64,000 bases of DNA from Fibrobacterota bacterium (GTDB taxonomy: Bacteria; Fibrobacterota; Chitinivibrionia; Chitinivibrionales; Chitinispirillaceae), in assembly GCA_023436205.1 (NCBI GenBank), contig JAEZKC010000071.1, positions 224,033-288,032 of the forward strand, in the 5' to 3' direction. Below the pieces are notes generated by a model. The model did not search any database. It was given only the letters and a program-made list of their open reading frames with translations, and was not told where the DNA came from. Shown piece by piece: positions 18,853 to 28,368 of the stretch; the stretch's first letter is position 1, and each line of letters starts with the position of its first letter. The translations under genes and the position numbers were made by a program.

Positions 18853-18881
18853 TTGAATGGCAGATTTTCATATTTTATTAT
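18853..18881 (+). promoter_or_regulatory. Sigma-70-type promoter for the Ser/Thr kinase gene
   Basis: TTGAAT (18853-18858), a 17-base spacer and TATTAT (18876-18881) lie 49 bases before the kinase start, in an A/T-rich stretch between rluD and the kinase. Confidence 0.5.
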
Positions 18882-18929
18882 AGTTTATTACCAAAGCTTT
18901 CAATCTGAAAACCAGGCCAGCTTACAGGT

Positions 18930-21692
18930 ATGACAACACCTCCACCTAATATCGATCCCACACCTCAGGATTCCACCAAGGGAACCTTCAGGATCCGCAA
19001 CATGCTCTCATCCATGAGAAGAACCTTTCTTCCAGTAGGGACCATGATCGGCAAGTACCGGATCATCGAGGAGATCGACAGAGGCGGGATGGCAGTTGTG
19101 TACAGAGCCATGCAGCTGGATCTCGAACGAGAAGTGGCTTTAAAAGTGATGCCAGCCAACATCACAATCAATTACCGCTTTGTGGAACGATTTCTCAGTG
19201 AAGCTCATGCTGTCGCAAAACTTAATCACTCCTATATAGTAAGCATCTATGAGGTGGCAGTAGAAAACAACATCTATTACCTGGCTATGGAATATATCCC
19301 GGGTAAGAATCTCTACTACCATCTTCACATGAATAAGCCCAAGCTGGTTGATGTACTCGAAATCGTTTCAAAACTGGCTGAGGCACTTTCCTACGCCCAC
19401 AAGCAGCGGATTATTCACAGGGATTTGAAGCTGAACAATGTGATCATGAAAGATCCCCTCACCCCTGTACTTATCGATTTCGGACTGGCCAAAGCCATGG
19501 AGGAGGCGGACGGGGGCGGGATCACCAGAACCGGCGAAATCATGGGTTCCCCGGCTTATATGGCTCCTGAACGACTCCTTGGAGGGACAGTCGATCACCG
19601 AAGCGATATATGCTCACTGGGGATTATGCTGTATGAAATGCTTACCTTTAAAAACCCCTATCTCGACCAGCGCAACCTCCATCAGACTACCCTCAATGTC
19701 ATGGAAGCCAACCCAATCCCCCCTAGAAAACTGGTACCGTGGCTCCCTCCTGAAATAGAAGCGATCACGCTCAAAGCCATGGCCAAAGATCCCTCAATCC
19801 GATACCAGACCATGGATGAGTTCCGGGAGGATATAAAGCGTTACCAGAAGGGAGATACTGTGCTGGCCAAACCGCCGTCAGCCTGGATGCTGGTACGCCG
19901 GTTTTTCCGCAAACACTGGGCACCATTGGTAATTGGTTTATTAATTCTCAGTTTTTCAGGGGCATTCGCCACCAATCTTTATATCCAGAGCCGCAAAGAA
20001 CAATCTCACTGGCAGCTTGTCTTCTCGGAATCCGCAGATGCGGCCGAGGAGTGGGTGTTTCGAACAAAAACAGGTCACCTTTCCTATGACTGGAAAGAAG
20101 CTAATCACACCATTTCCGGATCATCGAAAGAGTTTTCCTTTGCCAGACTTGAGCGTCCTTTCAACCGCGATATCCGCATTGAACTGGAGGTGGAAGCACT
20201 TGATCGAGACCTCTTTAATGTCGGAGTTTTTCTCTTCGGAGAAAGTCCGGACAGCGCCTATGTTATACACCTAAACCGAGGCGGAGTGGGTGAATGCGGA
20301 ATCACCATTCCCGGAAGTGACTTCCTGTTTCAAGATATTGAAGCCGGCAAAATCCCCTGGATGAGCGTCAATCGGGTAATTATCGAGCGGATTCAGAATT
20401 CACTCTCCCTCACTATTAATGACGTCCTGGTGACCAGACTTTTTGATTTCTTCCCGCCTCTGGGAAAAGGGCATGAAAAAATTGGCCTTTTCCTGAACGG
20501 CAGCGGTGCAAAATTCCATAATCTCAAAGTGCACCGCCGGGCAATTCCCATGGTACCAAGCCCGACTCTCATCGCAGACCGCTTCTGGGAAAAGGGAGAT
20601 TTCGAAGGCGCGATCGATGAGTACAAGGGACTCATAATCGATCAATCGACTCTGGATCTGGGAAAGGAGTTGAGGGTCAAGATTGCCGATTGCCAGATAC
20701 GACTGGGAAACTTTAATGAGGCTCTTGCCACGTTAGACAAAAGTGCGGAAATGAAGGGAAATGAAGCACTGAATTCCCGAGCAGCCTTCCTTGCGGGGCT
20801 GGCCTTCTTCAGAATCGGACTGAATGAACAGGCCGACAGTATGTTCAGAAAAGTCGCAAAGCTGTACAGCGCCAGCCCCGTGAATTTTTCGGTGATGACC
20901 ACCATGCTCGCCCGCAGCGCTCAAACCATTGAATCTGGCAGTTATGAACTGGCATCCCGGGAATTGAGCAGTTTTGCGAAAATCTACCCCTCATTTTCAA
21001 ACAAGTGGGGCAAAATTCATCTGCGCATTCTCGACCAGTATGCACAGAAGGGAAAGCTTAGCGATGCTCAGAAGACCTTTAAAGAGATTTCAACACTGTA
21101 CTACCCCGACCATGAGATTCTGGCCCGATCTAAGACTCTTATGGGGAAAGCTTACCTGAATAAAGGATTAACTTCAAAAGCTTCTGAAATGTTCAATCAG
21201 TGCATTCACACCCATAAGACTTCCGAGAATATCTGGGAGGCCTGGTTAGGACTTGCTGAAATCTACGAGTATGATTTTGCTTATGATTTTGCTAAATCTC
21301 TGTATTCAAAAATCATGAAAGAGTGTCCACCCAGTTCTGCGATTTCCTGGATGGCGACCCTGCGATTCGCTGAACTATCAAGAGAACACCCAGCAGAAAC
21401 AGATTCACTTCTGGATAAAATCATAAATGAATCTCACCCGTTTCCACTTCCGAGACTGGTCGCCAACTTTTATCGGGGAAATGTAAGCGAAGAGGACTTC
21501 AGCAAGCGATGGAATGATCTTTACCCCAGCGACCCAGGCCATTTTTATTTTGAGGCCCGGAAGGCATTTTTTGAGGGGAAACAGAGTGAAGCAAAAGAAC
21601 GCCTTTCAGCTCTGAAAAAAGAACTTTCCCCTTCAAGCTGGCAGTATTTTCAGATTTTAAAAATCCAGCATAACCTAAACCGCTGGAAATAA
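18930..21692 (+). CDS. Transmembrane Ser/Thr protein kinase with extracytoplasmic TPR tail
   Basis: A 920-residue Hanks-type kinase. The kinase domain (about 38-300) shows a slightly degenerate Gly loop (DRGGMAVVY), the lysine K72 in VALKVM, HRDLKLNN with D165, DFGLA and SPAYMAPE, so it should be active. One membrane segment follows at about 327-352. The part beyond it starts with a beta-rich region (about 360-545) resembling concanavalin-like sugar or ligand-binding folds, then about 370 residues of TPR-like helices. The kinase would face the cytoplasm with a large periplasmic sensor. It is monocistronic with its own promoter. The signal and targets are unknown. Confidence 0.88.
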   Translation: MTTPPPNIDPTPQDSTKGTFRIRNMLSSMRRTFLPVGTMIGKYRIIEEIDRGGMAVVYRAMQLDLEREVALKVMPANITINYRFVERFLSEAHAVAKLNHSYIVSIYEVAVENNIYYLAMEYIPGKNLYYHLHMNKPKLVDVLEIVSKLAEALSYAHKQRIIHRDLKLNNVIMKDPLTPVLIDFGLAKAMEEADGGGITRTGEIMGSPAYMAPERLLGGTVDHRSDICSLGIMLYEMLTFKNPYLDQRNLHQTTLNVMEANPIPPRKLVPWLPPEIEAITLKAMAKDPSIRYQTMDEFREDIKRYQKGDTVLAKPPSAWMLVRRFFRKHWAPLVIGLLILSFSGAFATNLYIQSRKEQSHWQLVFSESADAAEEWVFRTKTGHLSYDWKEANHTISGSSKEFSFARLERPFNRDIRIELEVEALDRDLFNVGVFLFGESPDSAYVIHLNRGGVGECGITIPGSDFLFQDIEAGKIPWMSVNRVIIERIQNSLSLTINDVLVTRLFDFFPPLGKGHEKIGLFLNGSGAKFHNLKVHRRAIPMVPSPTLIADRFWEKGDFEGAIDEYKGLIIDQSTLDLGKELRVKIADCQIRLGNFNEALATLDKSAEMKGNEALNSRAAFLAGLAFFRIGLNEQADSMFRKVAKLYSASPVNFSVMTTMLARSAQTIESGSYELASRELSSFAKIYPSFSNKWGKIHLRILDQYAQKGKLSDAQKTFKEISTLYYPDHEILARSKTLMGKAYLNKGLTSKASEMFNQCIHTHKTSENIWEAWLGLAEIYEYDFAYDFAKSLYSKIMKECPPSSAISWMATLRFAELSREHPAETDSLLDKIINESHPFPLPRLVANFYRGNVSEEDFSKRWNDLYPSDPGHFYFEARKAFFEGKQSEAKERLSALKKELSPSSWQYFQILKIQHNLNRWK

Positions 21693-21729
21693 TTTTCCCG
21701 GCTGCTAACTGAAAAACTTTTCTGAAATA

Positions 21730-21996
21730 TCATCCGCGAGATGTTATCTGATTAATAAACAGTGCTAAAAGCCCCATTAATACGATAAATGCAATGATTC
21801 TCACCAGATTTGCCCAGAACAGGACCTTGGATTCTGATGATGATTCAGCGGGCTGATTGGGATTAGTCTGAGAAACCTGTTTTGGTAAGTTGTGACCTGC
21901 ACTCTCCTTTTTTGGAGAATTTGATCCGCTGGAGAGAATCTCCCTCAAGTTTTTTTCGAAAATTTCATCTTCATGATGCCGATCTTTTTCATTCAT
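21730..21996 (-). CDS. Small single-pass membrane protein, unknown function
   Basis: An 88-residue protein with a charged, Ser/Pro/Gln-rich N-terminal half and one membrane segment (about 63-84). The ATG at 21996 is preceded by AAGGAG at a good distance, which supports it as a real gene. No family is recognised. It is convergent with the kinase gene (37 bases between stops) and divergent from the PHP gene. Confidence 0.6.
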   Translation of the reverse strand: MNEKDRHHEDEIFEKNLREILSSGSNSPKKESAGHNLPKQVSQTNPNQPAESSSESKVLFWANLVRIIAFIVLMGLLALFINQITSRG

Positions 21997-22062
21997 TTAT
22001 ACAGTCTCCTTCCACTGTTTGAGCATCTTTAGACTATTCCTATCTTTTTTACATTCAAAAGC

Positions 22063-22091
22063 TTGACCATCAAAACAGACTAGGTTATTTT
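22063..22091 (+). promoter_or_regulatory. Sigma-70-type promoter for the PHP-manC-lpxB unit
   Basis: TTGACC (22063-22068), a 17-base spacer and TATTTT (22086-22091) lie 50 bases upstream of the PHP start. Confidence 0.5.
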
Positions 22092-22141
22092 AACTTGTTT
22101 GGAACAGAATAATTAAACTCAGCTGAATAATTGAAAAAAGG

Positions 22142-23002
22142 ATGCTGGCAGAAACAGGATCACCACGAAAATACGTTGATCTTCATATCCATACCACATT
22201 TTCCGACGGAAGCTACTCAGTCAAAGAGGTTATCGAGGCGGCTGCAGCCAGAGGGCTCAAAGCAATCTCCATAACAGACCACGACTGTACCGACGCTTAT
22301 CCCTTGGCATCGGAACTAGGAGAATCGGTGGGTATAGAGGTTATTCCCGGAGTTGAGCTTTCCAGCGAAATTCAGGGCACCGATATTCATATTCTGGGCT
22401 ACTATGTGGACGTGAATCATCCTGCGTTCATAAAGAAGCTCCGGGAAATGAAGGATGCCCGCTATGTGCGCGCGGAGAAGATTGTAGCCAATCTCAATAA
22501 GCAGGGAATAGATCTGCGCTTTGAAACAGTCCTGAGCATCGCGGGAGTGGGTGCAATCGGAAGACCCCATATCGCCGCCGCCATGCTCAAGGAGGAGCTC
22601 GTCTATTCCTTCAGGGAAGCCTTCGACAAGTACATCGGATATGGCTCCCTGGCATACGTGGAGAAGCTGAAAATGTCACCCAGGGAAGTGTTCGACCTCA
22701 TAAAGCAGGCAGGCGGAATTCCAGTTCTGGCTCACCCCGGGGTCACCAAGGTTGATGAAAGAATCCCCGAATTCATCCGTGATGGACTCCTTGGAATTGA
22801 AGTCTTTCATACCGAGCACCCGGCTGCGGCAGAACGACATTACATGAAAACCTGCAAAAAGCACCACCTCGCCTATACCGGCGGATCAGATTTTCACAGC
22901 AGTAATCACAACAAGTCTGAAATAGGCTGGCCCCGAGTCCCCTACAGCAGCATTATAAGCTTAAAGGAAAAACTTTCGCCCGCACTGAAGGGAAACGAAT
23001 GA
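22142..23002 (+). CDS. PHP-domain phosphoesterase (YciV/RNase AM-like), second copy
   Basis: A 286-residue paralog of the product of 2716-3555. It carries the same motif series: YVDLHIHTTFSDGS, ITDHD, GRPHIAAAML, LAHPGVTK and GGSDFH. The C-terminus is Ser/Lys-rich. Expected activity is hydrolysis of nucleotide 3',5'-bisphosphates or exonucleolytic trimming. Its stop overlaps the manC start by 4 bases (22999-23002), linking it to an envelope-sugar unit. Two copies of this family in 20 kb, both beside LPS or envelope genes, is worth noting. Confidence 0.85.
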   Translation: MLAETGSPRKYVDLHIHTTFSDGSYSVKEVIEAAAARGLKAISITDHDCTDAYPLASELGESVGIEVIPGVELSSEIQGTDIHILGYYVDVNHPAFIKKLREMKDARYVRAEKIVANLNKQGIDLRFETVLSIAGVGAIGRPHIAAAMLKEELVYSFREAFDKYIGYGSLAYVEKLKMSPREVFDLIKQAGGIPVLAHPGVTKVDERIPEFIRDGLLGIEVFHTEHPAAAERHYMKTCKKHHLAYTGGSDFHSSNHNKSEIGWPRVPYSSIISLKEKLSPALKGNE

Positions 23003-24078
23003 AAATCATTCCGGTTGTTCTCGCAGGAGGTATCGGGGAGCGTTTCTGGCCCCTGAGCAGGTCCAGCATGCCAAAGCAGCTCCATGCCATTGCCGGCAAA
23101 CTCACCATGGCCGAGGAAACTCTACTGAGAGTGAGCCACTTCTGCTCTCCCGACACTAAGCCCCTTTTTATAACCGGGGCGGCTATTGCCGACAAGACCA
23201 GAGAAATTGTTGCCGAAGACAGGGCAGAAATCATTGTGGAACCCCAGGGGAAGAATACCGCTCCGGCCATAGCCCTGGCAGCTGCGCTGATTCAAAAAAG
23301 GGAAGGTGACGGAGTAATGGTAGTGGTCTCCGCTGATCATGCGATCCAACCCAAGAGTGCTTTTGCCGAAGCAGTTCTCTTTGCTGTGGACCTGGCCAAA
23401 GAATCCAGCGACCTGATCATTTTCGGCATTACTCCTTCCCGTCCTGAGACAGGTTACGGCTACATCGAACTGGGAATTTCCCTCAACGGAAAAGACGGCA
23501 TCAAAGCCTTCAAAGTCAGACGTTTTGTGGAAAAACCGAACAGAGAAAAAGCGATACAATTCAAGGAAAGCGGCAATTACCTCTGGAACAGCGGAATGTT
23601 TGTATGGAAAGCATCCACTATTCTGGAAGAGTTCAAAACGCATATGCCTGAACTTTATGATCAGGTGATGGAACTTTCAGATAATGATTTCACCCCAGAA
23701 GCAATCGAATCGTTCTACTCAAAATGCTGCAAGGAATCCATAGATTTCGGTATCATGGAGAAGGCGGCAAAAGTAAGTGTGGTAAGCGGCTCTTTTAACT
23801 GGGATGATATCGGTTCATGGGAATCGCTCAATCGGGTTCACGGCCAGAATGCCAACGGGACCACCATCACCGGAGAACTTCTTTTCGAATCCGAATGCAC
23901 CAATTCTCTCATTGTTAATAAATCCGGCAAAACTGTGGCGGCTGTAGGACTCGAAAATATTGCAGTTATTGCCGTTGATGATGTTATACTGGTTATAGAG
24001 CGTTCGAAGCTGCCTGATCTCAAGAAATATCTCGGTCAGATGAAAAGCAGCGGCAAGGTGCCGCTGGAACTGTTCTAA
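22999..24078 (+). CDS. manC: Mannose-1-phosphate guanylyltransferase
   Basis: A 359-residue nucleotidyltransferase that makes GDP-mannose from mannose-1-phosphate and GTP. Recognised motifs are VVLAGGIGERFWPLSR with SMPKQ at the N-terminus, VVSADH, ETGYGYIE, FVEKP and WNSGMFVWK. It lacks the C-terminal phosphomannose isomerase domain of bifunctional ManC/AlgA enzymes, consistent with its length. It follows the PHP gene with a 4-base overlap and precedes lpxB by 20 bases. Confidence 0.92.
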   Translation: MKIIPVVLAGGIGERFWPLSRSSMPKQLHAIAGKLTMAEETLLRVSHFCSPDTKPLFITGAAIADKTREIVAEDRAEIIVEPQGKNTAPAIALAAALIQKREGDGVMVVVSADHAIQPKSAFAEAVLFAVDLAKESSDLIIFGITPSRPETGYGYIELGISLNGKDGIKAFKVRRFVEKPNREKAIQFKESGNYLWNSGMFVWKASTILEEFKTHMPELYDQVMELSDNDFTPEAIESFYSKCCKESIDFGIMEKAAKVSVVSGSFNWDDIGSWESLNRVHGQNANGTTITGELLFESECTNSLIVNKSGKTVAAVGLENIAVIAVDDVILVIERSKLPDLKKYLGQMKSSGKVPLELF

Positions 24079-24098
24079 TCTGGAAACGGGCCCGAGTC

Positions 24099-25229
24099 AT
24101 GCCCAAGCCTCATTCAGTGATGTTCATTGCCGGTGATCCATCAGGTGATCACCATGCCGCTGCCATTATCCAAAAGCTTTCTACTCTGGATCCTCAGTTA
24201 AGGATGTGGGGAATCGGAGGTCCGACCATGACCTCCAAGGGCTTTTCCTCAGTCATGCCCTTTGCGCCTTTCAACAAAATGGGATTTGTGGAAGTGATCC
24301 GCCATCTGCCCTTTTTCCTTGGTGCTAAAAAAGAGCTTATCTCAAAGATAAAAAGCGATCGCCCGGATGCGCTCGTGTGCGTGGATTACCCCGGATTCAA
24401 TATGATTATGCTCAAAGAGGCACGTAAACTGGGCATTCCGGTAATCTGGTACATTGCCCCCATGGTCTGGGCCTGGAAACGTAAAAGAGCAGAGGTACTG
24501 GGGAATCTGGCTAGCCACATAGCAGTCATTTTCCCCTTCGAAGAATCCTACTTTTCACAATACAAGGCACCGGTGACATTTGTAGGCAACCCTCTCATTG
24601 AAGCAATGCTGAGCGATCAGAGTATGCCGGTTTCAAAAAAGCAGTTCCCCTCCGGGGAAATCAGACTGGCCCTGATCCCGGGCAGCAGGACTCAGGAAAT
24701 CAAGCACATGCTTGACCCAATGCTGCAGACTGCAGAAATTCTGCAGAAGGAGTACCCCGGAATAAAGGTCACGATTTCCCAGTTTTCCGGCCTGGATAAA
24801 TCCCTTTTCAGTTCAGCAGACTCTTTCACCTCTTTTTCGAGGTTTAAAGGCCCATTGAGGGAACTTCTCCGGAACTCCGACCTTGCACTGGCCACTTCCG
24901 GCACAGCTTGTCTGGAGGCCGCTCTAATGGGAATTCCGACGGTAATTGCCTATAAGACATCCACCCTGACCTATTCCATTTTCAAGCATCTGATAAAAAT
25001 ACCCTACATAGGGCTTCCCAATATTATTGCCGATAGAAGCCTTCTTCCAGAATGCATTCAGAACGAAGCCAATCCTCAAAACATGGCTGGCAAACTGCGT
25101 GAATTTCTTACCCCGCACCGCTATGAAAAAACTGTATCGGAGCTGAATACACTTAGTCGGTATTTAAGCGACAGATCTCCCTCAAAACAGGTGGCGGAAA
25201 TTATATATTCCTACTTAGGTCGCAGTTAG
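24099..25229 (+). CDS. lpxB: Lipid-A-disaccharide synthase
   Basis: A 376-residue GT19 enzyme that joins UDP-diacylglucosamine and lipid X to form the lipid A disaccharide at the inner membrane. Motifs seen include MFIAGDPSGDHHAA at the N-terminus, MGFVEVIRHLP, DYPGFN, YIAPMVWAW, LIPGSRTQEI and ATSGTACLEAALMG. The length matches the family. With the heptose kinase it is direct evidence of an LPS-bearing outer membrane. It ends the PHP-manC-lpxB unit. Confidence 0.93.
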   Translation: MPKPHSVMFIAGDPSGDHHAAAIIQKLSTLDPQLRMWGIGGPTMTSKGFSSVMPFAPFNKMGFVEVIRHLPFFLGAKKELISKIKSDRPDALVCVDYPGFNMIMLKEARKLGIPVIWYIAPMVWAWKRKRAEVLGNLASHIAVIFPFEESYFSQYKAPVTFVGNPLIEAMLSDQSMPVSKKQFPSGEIRLALIPGSRTQEIKHMLDPMLQTAEILQKEYPGIKVTISQFSGLDKSLFSSADSFTSFSRFKGPLRELLRNSDLALATSGTACLEAALMGIPTVIAYKTSTLTYSIFKHLIKIPYIGLPNIIADRSLLPECIQNEANPQNMAGKLREFLTPHRYEKTVSELNTLSRYLSDRSPSKQVAEIIYSYLGRS

Positions 25230-25241
25230 AAGTGCACTTCT
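25228..25241. repeat. 14-bp perfect palindrome after lpxB
   Basis: AGAAGTGCACTTCT overlaps the last bases of lpxB and is followed by TGTTT. It could act as a weak terminator or be a protein-binding site; neither is certain. Confidence 0.35.
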
Positions 25242-25348
25242 GTTTAAAGCCGTGGCGGTCTCTGTATTGCTGGTAAGTAAGATAGAGTGCCGCATTTGGC
25301 AACCAAAAGCGGTTAAACAGACTTTTTCGAACTCTCAGGCAGGACAGA

Positions 25349-27262
25349 ATGATTAGACCACTGGCGATTTGGCTCCTTTTCCTGTCCAGTTTTGGCTTTA
25401 CTCAAGTCGCAAACCAGTATGCCATCGCCTCCTTTCGCCTCACTTCAATAAGCTACCCCCAGCCAAGCTCCACTTTCATACGCCGGCCCGCCTCCGAACC
25501 CCTCCTCGAACTCGATATGCCACCAGCACAGATCCGACCCGGCGAACTTGTCATGCGCAAGAAAATTAATGGCGAATACAAACTTTATTCCGGCTACATC
25601 GATACAACAGCTTTTCATGCTTTCCCCCCAATGAATTCCTTTCCCATACCCTCCTGGAGCAAGTCGGGGGAGGTAATCTGGCATCGAATCTATCCAGCCG
25701 TTTTTGACAATCCAAACATGGATCTCGAAACCGTCTATTTTGACGATCAACACATCTATGTGCCCTATATCGACAAAATCCATCTGTTCCATAATGACAA
25801 ATGGATTGAGATTTCAGGTTTAAAAACAGCACCGATTGGCCGCCTCGATATTCACAGCAATCCCGAAGGGGCACAAATTTTTCTATTCGGTAAGTCAACA
25901 GGTCTCAAAACTCCGGCAACAATCAACGGCCTAATCACTGGAAATTACGAAGTCGAACTTTTCCTGCCGGAATACAGTTTTCAGCGCAAGGTAATTAAAG
26001 TTTTCCCCGACAGTACCGTTTCCAGTTCGTTTGAGCTCTTTTCAGATTTCGATACTTTACTGGTTCTTGGACAGAATCAGCACGGAATGCTGGCTCTCCC
26101 CTACCCGCCAATAGATAACCCATATCTCATTAACGACTCTGCGGTAACTTCAGTTTCGCATCTTTTAGCGGAGGGCGAATACCATTTACGCTGGAGCGGG
26201 TCAAAAATCTACCGTGATCTCGATACCACGATCTTCATACCCGCCGGCAGAATGGTCTTTTTCAATATTCCTTTTAAACGACTCACAGGAAAAGTAAGAT
26301 TTGAGCTTACGCCCGAAGATGCCATGGTGTGTCTTGAAGGAAGGCCCTGTTCTCCGGGAAGTCAAACTGTGGAACTCCCCAGCGGACTTTATCTTGCCCG
26401 CATAAGCAAACGGGGTTACGACACCGAAAAACGCAAATTCCTGGTCAGCCCGGATAAAATTGCAGTAATCACCTCTGAACTTATTCCCAACGCCGACAAC
26501 GATGGTGATGGGTACCCCGATTCGGTTGACAACTGCCCGGAAATTTACGGATTATACGACGGATGCCCCAAGCAGCGGTTTAGAGATGCCTGGAAAATCA
26601 AAACTGATGAAGTGAAAGAGTATGTAAGATCAGAACCAGTCTCATTTGCGATCAGCGGCCTTGGTATGATAACCAGAATCCCCACACGCAAGCGGTTCAA
26701 CACCTTCCTCTCCGCCTTTTCCGGTGGCCGGGTGGGAGGAGTGAACAACTATCGGGGGCTTACGGCGGGTAACCAGTATCAAATCTCCTACAGAGGCCTT
26801 ATGCTGCAAACTGAACTGGGACAATGGTCCTCCGGTTTGCGCTATAAACGCCCGGATACTCTGGTCATAAGAACCGTATCAGACCAATATCTTATCTGGT
26901 ATGACTCTCTATACGATGTCACACCGGCAATTTTCATCCCCAGCACAGCTCTGTCCTTTGGATTCAAATACCGTCTGCTGAACTATTCATTCAGTTACTG
27001 TATCGGATATCAATGGGAAGACATCATCGTCGATCAGATTCAAAGTGTATTTGATGGAGACTTTAAACGAGTTCAATTTGACAACGACTGGTGGTACCAC
27101 GAACTGGGTTTCGAAGCCGATCTTTTTACCGATACTAAAATAACGCCCTCGGGGTACGCAAAGATAAAATTCCCGTTTGGACCCATTCTGCGCACCCGAT
27201 GGCATGTTTTACAAATGGGGATACAGCTCAGATTCAGACCAACTCTTAAAAAGAAATTGTAA
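25349..27262 (+). CDS. Secreted PEGA / thrombospondin-type-3 repeat protein
   Basis: A 637-residue exported protein with an N-terminal signal peptide (MIRPLAIWLLFLSSFGF). A PEGA domain lies at about residues 164-235 (NPEGAQIFLFGKSTG, then a GNYEVELF strand); a second PEGA-like unit is possible at about 310-375. A Ca-binding thrombospondin type 3 repeat follows at about 383-410 (DNDGDGYPDSVDNCPE, DGCP). The C-terminal 200 residues are rich in aromatic beta strands and may form a small barrel. PEGA domains are thought to bind the cell surface or carbohydrate. The start has an AGGCAGGA ribosome-binding site. Function is unknown; envelope location is likely. Confidence 0.75.
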   Translation: MIRPLAIWLLFLSSFGFTQVANQYAIASFRLTSISYPQPSSTFIRRPASEPLLELDMPPAQIRPGELVMRKKINGEYKLYSGYIDTTAFHAFPPMNSFPIPSWSKSGEVIWHRIYPAVFDNPNMDLETVYFDDQHIYVPYIDKIHLFHNDKWIEISGLKTAPIGRLDIHSNPEGAQIFLFGKSTGLKTPATINGLITGNYEVELFLPEYSFQRKVIKVFPDSTVSSSFELFSDFDTLLVLGQNQHGMLALPYPPIDNPYLINDSAVTSVSHLLAEGEYHLRWSGSKIYRDLDTTIFIPAGRMVFFNIPFKRLTGKVRFELTPEDAMVCLEGRPCSPGSQTVELPSGLYLARISKRGYDTEKRKFLVSPDKIAVITSELIPNADNDGDGYPDSVDNCPEIYGLYDGCPKQRFRDAWKIKTDEVKEYVRSEPVSFAISGLGMITRIPTRKRFNTFLSAFSGGRVGGVNNYRGLTAGNQYQISYRGLMLQTELGQWSSGLRYKRPDTLVIRTVSDQYLIWYDSLYDVTPAIFIPSTALSFGFKYRLLNYSFSYCIGYQWEDIIVDQIQSVFDGDFKRVQFDNDWWYHELGFEADLFTDTKITPSGYAKIKFPFGPILRTRWHVLQMGIQLRFRPTLKKKL

Positions 27263-27263
27263 T

Positions 27264-27413
27264 ATGAAAAAACAGCTGCTTTCCACGGTTCTGCTTCTCA
27301 GTTTACTCGCTTTTACTGCCTTACTGTCTTGTGCCGGAGGGTTTGGCGCCGACAGTGATTCAGCAGGAGACCTTGCAGAACCCATTTTCGGCTCAGACTC
27401 ATTAGTAAACTAG
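27264..27413 (+). CDS. Small lipoprotein (49 residues)
   Basis: The sequence starts MKKQLLSTVLLLSLLAF and ends its signal with the lipobox LLSC (Cys21), leaving a mature peptide of about 29 residues rich in Gly, Asp and Ser. It begins one base after the stop of the PEGA protein, so it may be co-translated with it. No family is recognised. Confidence 0.6.
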   Translation: MKKQLLSTVLLLSLLAFTALLSCAGGFGADSDSAGDLAEPIFGSDSLVN

Positions 27414-27486
27414 CTGCATTCAGGTGTTTTCCCGCTTTTTGAACCTCGACCGGGCAGCATTTATTTTGTGGCTTGGGAGAACACAG

Positions 27487-28308
27487 ATGAAAAAAACTCT
27501 AAAATATATTCTATCAAAAAAAGCTTCAAAAATTCCCGTCACCATGGCAACAGCCTACGACTTTCCCACGGCTCAGCTCCAGGATCAAGCCGGAATGGAT
27601 TGCATTCTCATAGGTGACAGTTTGGGAACAAATGTCCTGGGCTACGAAAGCGAGCGACAGGTGACCATGGATGATATGCTTCATCATACAGCCGCTGTTG
27701 CAAGAGGTGTACAAGATGCCTGCATTCTTGCAGACCTCCCATTCGGCTCTACGGAAACTTCTGAATTTGCTATGGAAAATGCCTCAAAACTGGTTAATGC
27801 AGGGGCGGATTGCGTTAAAATTGAAGGATGGCATCACAAGCTCACGATCATAAAGGAACTGGTTCAGAACGGTTTTTCAATATGTGCTCACATCGGCTAC
27901 AATCCTCAAATACACGATAAACCTAAAACCTTCGGAAAAGATGCCACTCAGGCTCTGGAATTACTGAAAGCAGCACAGGCATTGCAAGATGCCGGGGCCT
28001 GCATGCTCGTTCTCGAAAAGATTCCTCACGAAATTGCTGCTGAAATCAGCTTTCAGCTGGAGATCCCCACCATAGGAATCGGAAGCGGTAATGGCTGTGA
28101 CGGGCAGGTTCTGGTGGTGAATGATCTGCTGGGCCTATCCTCCAGAAAATTTAGACATGTTCAGACTTTTGCCGATTTACGAGAAATCGAACTTTCAGCC
28201 TTCAAATCTTATATACAAGCAATTGAAACCCGGATTTTCCCTTCTGAAGAGAACACGGTGCGCATTGGCGAAGCAGAATTACAGAAATTCAGATCAGCTT
28301 TAAGATAA
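27487..28308 (+). CDS. panB: 3-methyl-2-oxobutanoate hydroxymethyltransferase
   Basis: A 273-residue PanB that makes ketopantoate from alpha-ketoisovalerate and methylene-tetrahydrofolate, the first step to pantothenate and CoA. Motifs include VTMATAYDFPTAQL, ILIGDSLG, VTMDDMLHHTAAV, ADLPFGS, KIEGW, HIGYNPQ and IGIGSGNGCDGQVLV. The start is placed at ATG 27487 (MKKTLKYIL), which has a GGGAG ribosome-binding site; the frame opens 63 bases earlier without a family match. A terminator for the opposing gene lies just downstream. Confidence 0.92.
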   Translation: MKKTLKYILSKKASKIPVTMATAYDFPTAQLQDQAGMDCILIGDSLGTNVLGYESERQVTMDDMLHHTAAVARGVQDACILADLPFGSTETSEFAMENASKLVNAGADCVKIEGWHHKLTIIKELVQNGFSICAHIGYNPQIHDKPKTFGKDATQALELLKAAQALQDAGACMLVLEKIPHEIAAEISFQLEIPTIGIGSGNGCDGQVLVVNDLLGLSSRKFRHVQTFADLREIELSAFKSYIQAIETRIFPSEENTVRIGEAELQKFRSALR

Positions 28309-28340
28309 AAAAAAGAGTCGAAATAGTTCCCTCTCGACTC
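28307..28340 (-). terminator. Rho-independent terminator (minus strand)
   Basis: GAGTCGA (28315-28321) pairs with TCGACTC (28334-28340). The minus-strand hairpin is followed by a run of eight T (A-tract at 28307-28314). It serves the 28369-28851 gene and may also stop panB transcripts. Confidence 0.75.
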
Positions 28341-28368
28341 CAAATTCAATGTTATATCTGAACCGCTT

